From Treponema sp. (GTDB taxonomy: Bacteria > Spirochaetota > Spirochaetia > Treponematales > Treponemataceae): 64,000 nucleotides of DNA. The position numbers and the translations under genes are program-made. A model generated the notes under the pieces. That model saw nothing but the letters and a program-made list of their open reading frames with translations. It ran no database searches and had not been told where the DNA came from. Positions 8,112 to 15,365 of the stretch are shown piece after piece (within the stretch, counting starts at the first letter, position 1; every line of letters starts with the position of its first letter). Location of the stretch: the NCBI GenBank assembly GCA_016292805.1, contig JAEDFM010000003.1, positions 26,494-90,493 on the forward strand, given 5' to 3'.

Positions 8112-8873
8112 ATGGAAAAGGCATACTATAATATCAGACAATTTAATAAGATTATCTGGATTATTGTGTGCCTTATTTTATTTAACCTTACTTCTTGTGG
8201 TCTTGATACATTTTATATTCTGGATCCACCTAAAAATATACTACATAAGCCATCCTATACAAATATTGATAAGATTTATAATTATTTTGAATTTGAAACA
8301 AACGAAAATGGGTTTGATGGTTCTTTCAAGTTTACAGGAACTGATGTGTATTATAAAATTTATAATAATCATACAACAATGCAGTCTGAAGTAGATAGAA
8401 TTATTACTTTGGCTGATAGTGAAACTAATTCTTCCAGTGCCATTGATTATTTAATAAATAAAGATAAATATAGTTATTCAAAACTTATTTACGAAGGCAA
8501 TACAAGCGGAACCCTTGTACCTTATAAAAATAAATCTAGAAAAGTTAGAATTCGTTTAACGGACTTTCAGAATGAAGTTGAAAATTCTTCCAGAATAACT
8601 ATAGATGGAACTTTTGTCGGAATACCATTAAGAAACAGTTCAGATAAACTAACTTTTAATTTTGGAAGAAATTCAATTGACTATGAAATTAATAAGATTC
8701 CAGTAGATTCAGATGAGGATGTAAAAATCAGTTCATCGTCTTCTGAAAGTGGTGAATGGTATGTAGCAATGTTTGCAGTTGCTTCAGGCTGGGATACAAC
8801 CTTTGCACCAATAAATAGTGTTCCATTATATCTAGGGTCTGTAACAATAGATTCCAATTCAGAAGATAACTAG
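8112..8873 (+). CDS. Putative lipoprotein of unknown function
   Basis: A 253-residue exported protein. The N terminus has a hydrophobic stretch (IIWIIVCLILFNL) ending in LTSC (Cys about residue 29), a spirochaete-type lipobox. The mature part is Asn/Ser/Asp-rich with alternating hydrophobic residues (beta-rich), and I recognise no family. It follows the TPR membrane gene and ends at a strong bidirectional terminator. Confidence 0.6.
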   Translation: MEKAYYNIRQFNKIIWIIVCLILFNLTSCGLDTFYILDPPKNILHKPSYTNIDKIYNYFEFETNENGFDGSFKFTGTDVYYKIYNNHTTMQSEVDRIITLADSETNSSSAIDYLINKDKYSYSKLIYEGNTSGTLVPYKNKSRKVRIRLTDFQNEVENSSRITIDGTFVGIPLRNSSDKLTFNFGRNSIDYEINKIPVDSDEDVKISSSSSESGEWYVAMFAVASGWDTTFAPINSVPLYLGSVTIDSNSEDN

Positions 8874-8880
8874 GTTAAAT

Positions 8881-8913
8881 AAAAAAAGCGAAGTTTAAAA
8901 CTTCGCTTTTTTT
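8881..8913. terminator. Bidirectional rho-independent terminator
   Basis: AAGCGAAGTTT (8886-8896) pairs with AAACTTCGCTT (8898-8908), with A-runs on the left and T-runs on the right. It can therefore stop the lipoprotein transcript (+) and the tRNA-Arg transcript (-). Confidence 0.9.
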
Positions 8914-8914
8914 A

Positions 8915-8988
8915 TGATGCTTGAGAGAGTCGAACTCCCGACCTACTGCTTAGAAGGCAGTTGCTCTATCCAGCTGAGCTAAAGCACC
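8915..8988 (-). tRNA. tRNA-Arg (UCU)
   Basis: Read on the minus strand it folds as a complete cloverleaf. The acceptor arm is GGTGCTT with AAGCATC (one G-U pair), discriminator A. The D-arm is GCTC...GAGC. The anticodon arm ACTGC-CTTCTAA-GCAGT gives anticodon TCT (8952-8954), and the T-arm contains GTTCGAC. CCA is not encoded. A terminator lies just beyond its 3' end. Confidence 0.96.
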
Positions 8989-9018
8989 GATAAATATAAT
9001 ATATCAAATTTCAGGGGT

Positions 9019-9447
9019 TTATTCAACACCCAGCATTTGTTTCATTGTTCTCCAGCCAAGCATTGCACATTTTACACGGGCTGGCATATGGGAAATATCC
9101 TGAAGGGCTGCGGCTTCGTCCAAAGCTTCCAGTTCTTCTTCCGAAACTTCACCTTTAATCATTCTGTCAAAAATATCAGCTAAGGCTAAAGCTTCTTCTT
9201 TTGTTTTGCCAATTACAAGCTCTGCCATCATATCTACAGAGGCCTGAGAAATTGCGCAGCCACTGCCAATAAAACTTGTATCAGTGATTTTTCCGTCTGG
9301 ACCAAGTTTCATCTGCAAAGTAATCTGGTCACCACAACTTGGGTTTACACCTTCAAGACAGAAGGTTGGTTCATCCATATTTGTTTTATGGATTGGGTTT
9401 AAGTTATGTTCGTTTAGAATTTCACGGTATAATTCTTTTGTGTCCAT
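9019..9447 (-). CDS. sufU: SufU-type Fe-S cluster scaffold / sulfur-transfer protein
   Basis: SufU accepts sulfur from SufS and supports cluster assembly on SufBCD. The three conserved cysteines are present: GSGCAISQAS (about residues 61-70) and KCAMLGW near the C terminus, plus Cys in PSCGDQITL. The insertion typical of SufU between the second and third cysteines is also present (KTKEEALALADIFDRMIKGE). Length 142 residues. The ATG is preceded by AAGGAG. It is the last gene of the suf operon, about 95 bases after sufS; the gap holds a palindromic repeat and a tandem repeat. Confidence 0.93.
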   Translation of the reverse strand: MDTKELYREILNEHNLNPIHKTNMDEPTFCLEGVNPSCGDQITLQMKLGPDGKITDTSFIGSGCAISQASVDMMAELVIGKTKEEALALADIFDRMIKGEVSEEELEALDEAAALQDISHMPARVKCAMLGWRTMKQMLGVE

Positions 9448-9467
9448 TTAGAAATACTCCTTATTAT

Positions 9468-9494
9468 GGGATCTTGAAACAAGTTCAGGATGAC
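9468..9494. repeat. Short palindromic dispersed repeat, copy 1
   Basis: An imperfect palindrome of 27 bases whose core, read on the minus strand, begins GTCATCCTGAACTTGTTTCA. A related copy lies at 59453-59479. Sequences of this kind occur in many genomes as small REP-like elements. Here it sits between sufS and sufU. Confidence 0.6.
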
Positions 9495-9535
9495 AAGTGT
9501 CAGTTTTTAGTGTAACAAGTGTCAGTTTTAGTGTG
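9493..9535. repeat. Tandem repeat, two 21-22-base units
   Basis: ACAAGTGTCAGTTTT followed by TAGTGTA (9493-9514) is repeated with one T fewer at 9515-9535. It adjoins the palindromic element, and both lie in the sufS-sufU gap. Confidence 0.75.
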
Positions 9536-9543
9536 ATAAAATG

Positions 9544-10785
9544 TTAGTCTTTATAGCCGGACCATTCTCTTACTTTTGCAAGTTTTTCTAAGAATATATC
9601 AACTTCTTCTTCTGTGTTGTAGAAGTAGACACTGGCACGGGCACTGGACTGAACATCCAGATATTTTCCTAATGGCTGTGCACAATGGTGGCCTGCACGA
9701 ATGGCAATGTGTTCATCGCTTAAAAGTGAAGCAATGTCGTGAGGATGAACGCCATCAACTGTAAAAGTAACAATACCATTACGCATGTTGCCATGGTCTG
9801 AACCAACAAAGTTTACATGTGGAATTTTTTTCATGCCTTCTACAAGGCGATTACTTAAAAGCTTATCCTGAGCTTCAATAAAATCAAAACCAACAGACTG
9901 AATATAACGGATTGCAGCTGCCATTCCAACAGCATCACCGGCACTTACAGTTCCGGCTTCAAATTTATGTGGAACTTCGGCCCATGTAGCATCCTGCTGT
10001 GTGACATATTCAATCATTTCTCCACCAGTTAAGAAAGGTGGCATTTTTTCAAGTAATTCTTTACGGCCGTATAAGGCACCGATTCCCATTGGACCACAAA
10101 GTTTATGACCACTCATTGCAAAAAAATCGGCACCTAAATTCTGAACATCTACTGGAATGTGTGGTGTAGACTGGGCACCATCAACAATCATAACTGCACC
10201 AACTGAATGTGCTCTGTCAGCAATTTTTTTAATAGGATTAATTACACCTAAAACATTGCTTATGTGCACACAGGAAACAATCTTTGTTTTTGAAGTAATC
10301 TTAGAATTGATTTCTTCATCACTGATAATTCCTGTTTTTTTGTCGCATTCCATGTAAACTAATTTTGCACCAGTCTGACGGCATACCATCTGCCATGGAA
10401 CTATGTTTGAATGATGTTCCATAATTGTAATACAGATTTCATCACCAGCTTTTACATTAGAGAGCCCGTAACTGTAAGCTACGAGGTTCAAACTTTCTGT
10501 TGTGTTACGGGTAAAAATAATTTCAGAAGAATCTTTTGCATTAATGAACCTTGCAACAGTTTCCCGTGAATGCTCATAAGCTTGTGTTGCTCTTTCGCTT
10601 AAAGTATAAAGACCTCTAAGTGGATTTGCATTTTCAGTAGCGTAAAAATGAGACATAGCGTTTAAAACCAGGTATGGGCGCTGTGCTGTAGCAGAAGTAT
10701 CGAAGTATACTAAATGGTTATTTTCGTTTGCATTGTGTTCATCTATTGCCTTAAAAAAAGGAAAGTCTTTTCTGTATTTGTTCAT
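9544..10785 (-). CDS. sufS: Cysteine desulfurase SufS
   Basis: A PLP enzyme that removes sulfur from cysteine as an enzyme persulfide and passes it to SufU. This is the group II (SufS/CsdA) type. The PLP lysine is in MSGHKLCGPMGIGALYG, and the persulfide cysteine is in IRAGHHCAQPLG. The N terminus YRKDFPFF and the FTRNTTESLN motif match. 413 residues is normal. It lies 2 bases from sufD, so translation is coupled. Confidence 0.97.
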   Translation of the reverse strand: MNKYRKDFPFFKAIDEHNANENNHLVYFDTSATAQRPYLVLNAMSHFYATENANPLRGLYTLSERATQAYEHSRETVARFINAKDSSEIIFTRNTTESLNLVAYSYGLSNVKAGDEICITIMEHHSNIVPWQMVCRQTGAKLVYMECDKKTGIISDEEINSKITSKTKIVSCVHISNVLGVINPIKKIADRAHSVGAVMIVDGAQSTPHIPVDVQNLGADFFAMSGHKLCGPMGIGALYGRKELLEKMPPFLTGGEMIEYVTQQDATWAEVPHKFEAGTVSAGDAVGMAAAIRYIQSVGFDFIEAQDKLLSNRLVEGMKKIPHVNFVGSDHGNMRNGIVTFTVDGVHPHDIASLLSDEHIAIRAGHHCAQPLGKYLDVQSSARASVYFYNTEEEVDIFLEKLAKVREWSGYKD

Positions 10786-10787
10786 AG

Positions 10788-11897
10788 TTATTTATCCAAA
10801 AAATCTGAAATTTGATTTTTAATCTCTTCATCCGGAATTAAATCTGCAGCAGCCTGAATCTTGGCGCGAGACATGATTATTTCAGCTTCTTTTTCGCTGA
10901 TTCCACGGCTCTGCATATAAAAAAGAATGTCAGATGAAAGACGGCCAATTGTTGCACCGTGTTCACCTTCAACATCTTCTTCGTCACAAAGAATTACTGG
11001 TAAAGATTTATTGATAGCTGTTGGAGATAACAAAAGGGTTTCTTCCATTTCGTTACCTTTGGAGCCGCAACAGCCGTTTTTAAAATCTATTGTACCTCTG
11101 TAAGCTTTAATTGCATTATCTTTTACAGTTCCCTTTACCTGCATATCACACTCAGTTTTTTTACCAAAGTGATAAACAATGTGGTTCATATCCAGAAACT
11201 GATTTTCTTTGCATAAATAAGCTACATTTGATTTAAAGCTGGCTTTATAATCTTTAAGCTCTGTATAAAGACCTGAATCAACATGCTGTCCGCCAAGTTC
11301 AATCTGAGTAAAGTGAACTTGAGCATTTTCAGACTCGTAAATCTGAGTGTCATCAAACTGAGTTGAATTATTGCCTAGAAGTTGAATTTTCATAATATTA
11401 AGTTTTGCATTATTCATGGCAAATACTTTAGTTTGAATAATCTGAGTTGATGGATTTCCTTTATATAAAAGAATAACTGTTGCTTCTGAATTTTCTGAGC
11501 CAAGAATATTCTGTACAGAAATTGAATCTGCTTCTGAGTCAAAAGTAAGAACTAATGGTTCTGAGACTTTTCCGGAAATTAAAAAATCCTGAGGAGTTTT
11601 AACTGTCTGATTGATTAATGCAGTAAGCTCTTCGTTTGTCTGCTTTGCGGCAGTTGTAATTCTTGCATTCTGTGCAGTTTTTACTTCGTCACCGTATTTT
11701 TTATCTGGAATATTTGCAATTGCAGATTTATATGTTGCTTCATAGTTAACTTTTTCAGCGGTGATTCCTTTTGGAAGAGATGTGTATTTTGCATCAGCCT
11801 GTACAAATGTTGTATTTACAGTAACTTCGTCGCAGTTGGATTTAAGCCAGTTCCATGTAAGTGAAGGGGCAGTATTGATAGTATATTTATTTTCCAA
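10788..11897 (-). CDS. sufD: Fe-S cluster assembly protein SufD
   Basis: SufD is the partner of SufB in the SufBC2D scaffold. The SUF beta-helix core is seen, with GTIDFKNGCCGSKGNEMEETLLLS and, near the C terminus, EGEHGATIGRLSSDILFYMQSRGISEKEAE. I chose TTG at 11897 as the start because AAAGGAGG lies about 5 bases upstream. A longer frame reaching 11948 would run past this ribosome site with no family match. The result is 369 residues. Confidence 0.93.
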   Translation of the reverse strand: MENKYTINTAPSLTWNWLKSNCDEVTVNTTFVQADAKYTSLPKGITAEKVNYEATYKSAIANIPDKKYGDEVKTAQNARITTAAKQTNEELTALINQTVKTPQDFLISGKVSEPLVLTFDSEADSISVQNILGSENSEATVILLYKGNPSTQIIQTKVFAMNNAKLNIMKIQLLGNNSTQFDDTQIYESENAQVHFTQIELGGQHVDSGLYTELKDYKASFKSNVAYLCKENQFLDMNHIVYHFGKKTECDMQVKGTVKDNAIKAYRGTIDFKNGCCGSKGNEMEETLLLSPTAINKSLPVILCDEEDVEGEHGATIGRLSSDILFYMQSRGISEKEAEIIMSRAKIQAAADLIPDEEIKNQISDFLDK

Positions 11898-11966
11898 TGT
11901 ATCCTCCTTTGGATGGTAGAAACTAAGAATTGCTCCAAGTGTTAGCAATTTTTTTTAAGGAATCTG

Positions 11967-13382
11967 CTACATTGAACCTTTCATTTCAAGACGAATGAGA
12001 TTATTCATCTCAACTGCATATTCAAGTGGAAGTTCCTTACTTACAGGATTAGCGAAACCTGAAACAATCATACTTCTTGCTTCTTCCTCGCTTATTCCAC
12101 GGCTCATTAAATAGAAAATTGCATCGTTGGAAATACGGCCGATTTTAGCTTCGTGTCCAACATCGCAATCGTCTGTTAAAATTTCCATTGCTGGAATTGT
12201 ATCTGAACGGCTCTGAGAGTCTAACATTAAGCTCTGACAGGAAACGCTGGCTTTAGAGCCTTTTGCTTCTTTGCCAATGTAAACTGCTGAACGATAGAAG
12301 CTTGCGCCACCGCCCTTAGAAATTGATTTAGTTGTAATTAAACTTGTTGTGTCTGGTGCCAGGTGAACCATTTTTGCACCTGTATCAAGGCTCTGACCGT
12401 TACCAGCAAAAGTAATACCTGTAAATTCAGATTTTGCTTTGCGGCCCACAAGATCAGATTCTGGATACAAATAAGAAATATGTGAACCAAAGCTTCCTGA
12501 AACCCATTCAATGGAACCGTTTTCTTCAACCTTTGCTCGTTTTGTGTTCAGGTTGTACATATTCTTAGACCAGTTTTCGATTGTAGAGTAGCGCAGGTGA
12601 GCACCTTTTTTTACAAAAAGTTCTACAGCACCGGCGTGAAGATTTGCTTCGTTATATTTTGGAGCAGAACAGCCTTCAATAAAGTGTAAATCTGCACCTT
12701 CATCAACAATAATCAAAGTATGTTCAAACTGTCCTGCACCTTTTGCATTCAAACGGAAATATGACTGAAGAGGGAAGCTTAAGTGAACTCCTTTTGGAAC
12801 ATAAACAAAAGAACCACCAGACCATACTGCGCCATGAAGTGCTGCAAATTTGTGATCTTTTGGAGTGATAAGAGTCATAAAATACTCTTTTACCATTGGC
12901 CCCCATTCTTCAGATTTAAGAGCTTCTTCAAAGCCCATGTAAACTACGCCCTGTTTTGCAACTTCGTCCTGAACATTGTGATAAACAAGTTCAGAGTCGT
13001 ACTGTGCACCAACACCGGCCAGGGATTTTCGCTCTGCTTCTGGAATACCAAGCTTTTCGAAAGTTTCCTTAATATCATCTGGAACATCTTCCCATTTGCC
13101 GCTCATGTTTGTTTTTGGACGAACATAAGTTGCAATATTGGAAATGTTTAAGTCGTCAAAGCAAGGTCCCCATTCTGGAACTCGGAGAGAATTATATATT
13201 TCAAGTGATTTAAGGCGGAATTCACGCATCCACTGTGGATCGCCTTTTTCTTCACTGATTTTCGCAACGATTTCTGGTGTTAAGCCACTTTCAATACGGT
13301 AGAAATCTTTTTCGTTTTCTTCGTAGCGAAAATCGTAAAAATCGCGGTTTATATCGTCTACTAATGTTTTTTCGTTTGCCAT
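11967..13382 (-). CDS. sufB: Fe-S cluster assembly protein SufB
   Basis: SufB is the main scaffold subunit on which Fe-S clusters form. The 471-residue protein has the N-terminal FDDLNISNIATYVRPKT region, FVYVPKGVHLSFPLQSYFR, the core SCQSLMLDSQSRSDTIPAMEI and the C-terminal DCDVGHEAKIGRISNDAIFYLMSRGISEEEA, containing the conserved Cys and His of the SufB-SufD interface. It is 2 bases from sufC. Confidence 0.97.
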   Translation of the reverse strand: MANEKTLVDDINRDFYDFRYEENEKDFYRIESGLTPEIVAKISEEKGDPQWMREFRLKSLEIYNSLRVPEWGPCFDDLNISNIATYVRPKTNMSGKWEDVPDDIKETFEKLGIPEAERKSLAGVGAQYDSELVYHNVQDEVAKQGVVYMGFEEALKSEEWGPMVKEYFMTLITPKDHKFAALHGAVWSGGSFVYVPKGVHLSFPLQSYFRLNAKGAGQFEHTLIIVDEGADLHFIEGCSAPKYNEANLHAGAVELFVKKGAHLRYSTIENWSKNMYNLNTKRAKVEENGSIEWVSGSFGSHISYLYPESDLVGRKAKSEFTGITFAGNGQSLDTGAKMVHLAPDTTSLITTKSISKGGGASFYRSAVYIGKEAKGSKASVSCQSLMLDSQSRSDTIPAMEILTDDCDVGHEAKIGRISNDAIFYLMSRGISEEEARSMIVSGFANPVSKELPLEYAVEMNNLIRLEMKGSM

Positions 13383-13384
13383 AA

Positions 13385-14122
13385 TTATTTAATGTACTGT
13401 TCAAAACCTTCATTGTTGATTTTTTCAACTAATGAACCGTCGCCTGTGTGTACAATGTGTCCTTTTACCAGAATGTGAGTTTTATCAACTTTAAGGCTTT
13501 CAAGAATTTTTGCGTTGTGAGTGATGATTAAAAGTGAACCACCAACTCGTTTCTGATATTCTTCAATACCTTTAGAAACTACGCGAACTGCATCAACATC
13601 CAAACCTGAGTCTGTTTCGTCAAGAATTGCAAAGTCTGGTTTAAGCATTAACAATTGTAAGATTTCTGACTTTTTGCGTTCACCACCAGAAAAGCCTACG
13701 TTTAAATCTCGTTTTGCATAGTCTGGATTCATGTTCAAAAGCTCCATACAGGCTTTAAGCTCTTTCTGAAATTGGAAAAGTTTTACGTGTTCACCAGTTT
13801 TCTGCTGAATTGCAGAACGGATAAATGTTTCAAGAGAAATTCCTGGAACTTCAAGTGGAGCCTGGAAAGACATAAACATTCCGGCTTTTGCACGTTTATC
13901 TGTAGATTCTTCTGTAATATCCTGGTCTTTGAAAATAATTTTTCCGCCGCTTACTTTGTAAGTAGGGTTGCCCATAAGGGTATTTCCAAGGGATGATTTT
14001 CCGGCACCGTTAGGTCCCATAAGTACATGAGTTTCGCCAGAACCAATCTGAATACTAAGATCATTAAGAATCTGTTTGCCATCTTCAAGATTTGCGCTTA
14101 AGTTTTGAACATCTAATAACAT
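13385..14122 (-). CDS. sufC: Fe-S cluster assembly ATPase SufC
   Basis: SufC is the ABC-type ATPase of the SufBC2D complex. Walker A GPNGAGKSSLG, the signature FSGGERKKSEILQ, Walker B PDFAILDETDSGLDVDA and the H-loop ITHNAK are all present. ATG 14122 gives 245 residues beginning MLLDVQNLSAN, as the family does. A TTG at 14158 would extend it, but that TTG is the -35 hexamer of the promoter. It is the first gene of sufCBDSU, and its transcript is predicted to be leaderless. Confidence 0.96.
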   Translation of the reverse strand: MLLDVQNLSANLEDGKQILNDLSIQIGSGETHVLMGPNGAGKSSLGNTLMGNPTYKVSGGKIIFKDQDITEESTDKRAKAGMFMSFQAPLEVPGISLETFIRSAIQQKTGEHVKLFQFQKELKACMELLNMNPDYAKRDLNVGFSGGERKKSEILQLLMLKPDFAILDETDSGLDVDAVRVVSKGIEEYQKRVGGSLLIITHNAKILESLKVDKTHILVKGHIVHTGDGSLVEKINNEGFEQYIK

Positions 14123-14129
14123 AGAAGTA

Positions 14130-14158
14130 AATATACTAAATTTTGGCTTTATAGACAA
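14130..14158 (-). promoter_or_regulatory. suf operon promoter
   Basis: On the minus strand TTGTCT (14158-14153), a 17-base spacer and TATATT (14135-14130) form a good sigma-70 promoter. A start 7 bases after the -10 falls at 14123, immediately before the sufC ATG (14122). No Shine-Dalgarno is present. Confidence 0.7.
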
Positions 14159-14184
14159 TAAAAATAAGGAACAACCAATAAAGA

Positions 14185-14225
14185 AAGTAGGTTATTAGAC
14201 GGCTTTCCCCTACTTATTTTTTTTA
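14185..14225 (+). terminator. Orphan terminator-like hairpin between divergent genes
   Basis: AAGTAGG (14185-14191) pairs with CCTACTT (14209-14215) over a 17-base loop, followed by a run of eight Ts. It lies upstream of both divergent transcripts, so it terminates neither as predicted. It may insulate the region, stop antisense transcription out of suf, or act as a DNA operator. Confidence 0.4.
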
Positions 14226-14232
14226 TTAAAAA

Positions 14233-14241
14233 TGATATAGT
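14233..14241 (+). promoter_or_regulatory. Extended -10 promoter of the exonuclease gene
   Basis: TGATATAGT matches the extended -10 pattern TGnTATAAT. The expected start, 7 bases downstream of the hexamer, is 14248, exactly the A of the ATG. No good -35 is visible. Confidence 0.6.
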
Positions 14242-14247
14242 AAGGCT

Positions 14248-15168
14248 ATGAATCATAAGTCTTTTGTTTTTTTTGATTGTGAATGTGCCAACACTTTTGA
14301 AGGAGTTGGAAAAATCTGTTCTTTGGGTTATGTAATCACAGATGATGAATTAAATGTAATTGAAAGTGATGATGTGGTAATGAACCCTGAATGTGAATTT
14401 GACTGGTATTTGTTTAGTGGAAAGGGTGGATGTAAACTGGCATATTCAAAGGATTATTTTAGAATTAAGCCTAATTTTGAATCATATTACAAAGATATTA
14501 AAAAGCTTTTTACAACAGGAAACCGTTATATTGCTGGTTTTGCTGTTGGTAATGATGTGGCTTTTGTAAATTCTGCCTGTGAACGGTATAACCTGGATTT
14601 TATTCAGTTCCGTGCATTCGATTTGGAAAAATATCTGGAAAAAACTTTTGAAAAAAAACAGAAACTTGCAGAATGGGCTGCAGAACTTGGCGTAAATGTT
14701 GCAAAGTATCAGTCCCATAAATCGGTTGATGATGCAATGATGACTATGCTTTGTTTAAAAGCTGTTTGCATGAAAACTGGAAAATCTGCTGAACAGATTC
14801 TTACAGAAACAAAGGATTATTATGTAAATAGTGAACAGATGCTTATTGAACAGGAAGAAAGAGCTTACCGAAAGGAAGTGATGGAAAAAATTAAACGTCT
14901 GTATGGTAAAAAATCTCCAAAGCCTGGTCATAAAACTGTTCTTAATCAGAAGTTTGAAATTGATGTAAAACTTATGAAATCTGATGTAGACACTGCCTTT
15001 ATTCTGGCTAAAAAGATTTACGATAATGGTGGAACTTTATATGAACACCTGGTTGGCAACGGCAGCGTAATTTTTGAAGAGGAACCTAGAGAAGAAGTTG
15101 CAAAAAAGATTGAAAGCCGTGGTTTAAAAGTTGTTCTGTTAGAAGAAATGATGGGAACATTAAGATAA
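14248..15168 (+). CDS. DnaQ-like 3'-5' exonuclease with C-terminal BRCT-like region
   Basis: A DEDDh nuclease of the DNA polymerase III epsilon type. Exo I is FFDCECAN (Asp10 and Glu12), Exo II is GFAVGNDVAF, and Exo III is HKSVDDA, with His and Asp about residues 156-160. The C-terminal quarter (HKTVLNQKFEID to KVVLLEEMMGTLR) looks like a BRCT fold, as in some Gram-positive and spirochaete epsilon-like proteins. The substrate, proofreading versus RNA or repair trimming, cannot be decided. It is a single-gene unit, divergent from suf, with a predicted leaderless mRNA. Length 306 residues. Confidence 0.8.
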   Translation: MNHKSFVFFDCECANTFEGVGKICSLGYVITDDELNVIESDDVVMNPECEFDWYLFSGKGGCKLAYSKDYFRIKPNFESYYKDIKKLFTTGNRYIAGFAVGNDVAFVNSACERYNLDFIQFRAFDLEKYLEKTFEKKQKLAEWAAELGVNVAKYQSHKSVDDAMMTMLCLKAVCMKTGKSAEQILTETKDYYVNSEQMLIEQEERAYRKEVMEKIKRLYGKKSPKPGHKTVLNQKFEIDVKLMKSDVDTAFILAKKIYDNGGTLYEHLVGNGSVIFEEEPREEVAKKIESRGLKVVLLEEMMGTLR

Positions 15169-15265
15169 TTAATAAAACAAGTATTAAACGTAACAATAGA
15201 TGTTCCAGGGTTGCCCCGTTGCTATTCCCTGATAAAAGTATTAAAATTATACTACATTTATTTAA

Positions 15266-15365
15266 TATAATTGAATGCTAATTGAAAGCTGACTCCTGCA
15301 GTTTAGCTGCGGGATGCTCGCCCGGGTGTTCGGGGAAATTGCAGTTTTTCAATAAGAAGGTATTT
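15266..15365 (+). promoter_or_regulatory. thrA leader with attenuator-like terminator hairpin
   Basis: TATAAT (15266-15271) predicts a start near 15278 and an 88-base leader. Within it CTGCAGTTT (15296-15304) pairs with AAATTGCAG (15336-15344), nine pairs including one G-U, followed by TTTTT (15345-15349). Inside the loop CCCG (15321-15324) can pair with either CGGG at 15310-15313 or CGGG at 15331-15334, giving exclusive alternatives. AAGAAGG (15354-15360) precedes the ATG. I see no obvious Thr/Ile-rich leader peptide. Confidence 0.5.

Noticed and set aside
12783..13151. A 122-residue plus-strand frame
   Set aside because: Antisense to sufB; aromatic/Cys-rich shadow composition.
14123..14158. 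N-terminal extension of SufC from TTG 14158
   Set aside because: The TTG is the -35 hexamer of the promoter, and the added residues match no SufC.
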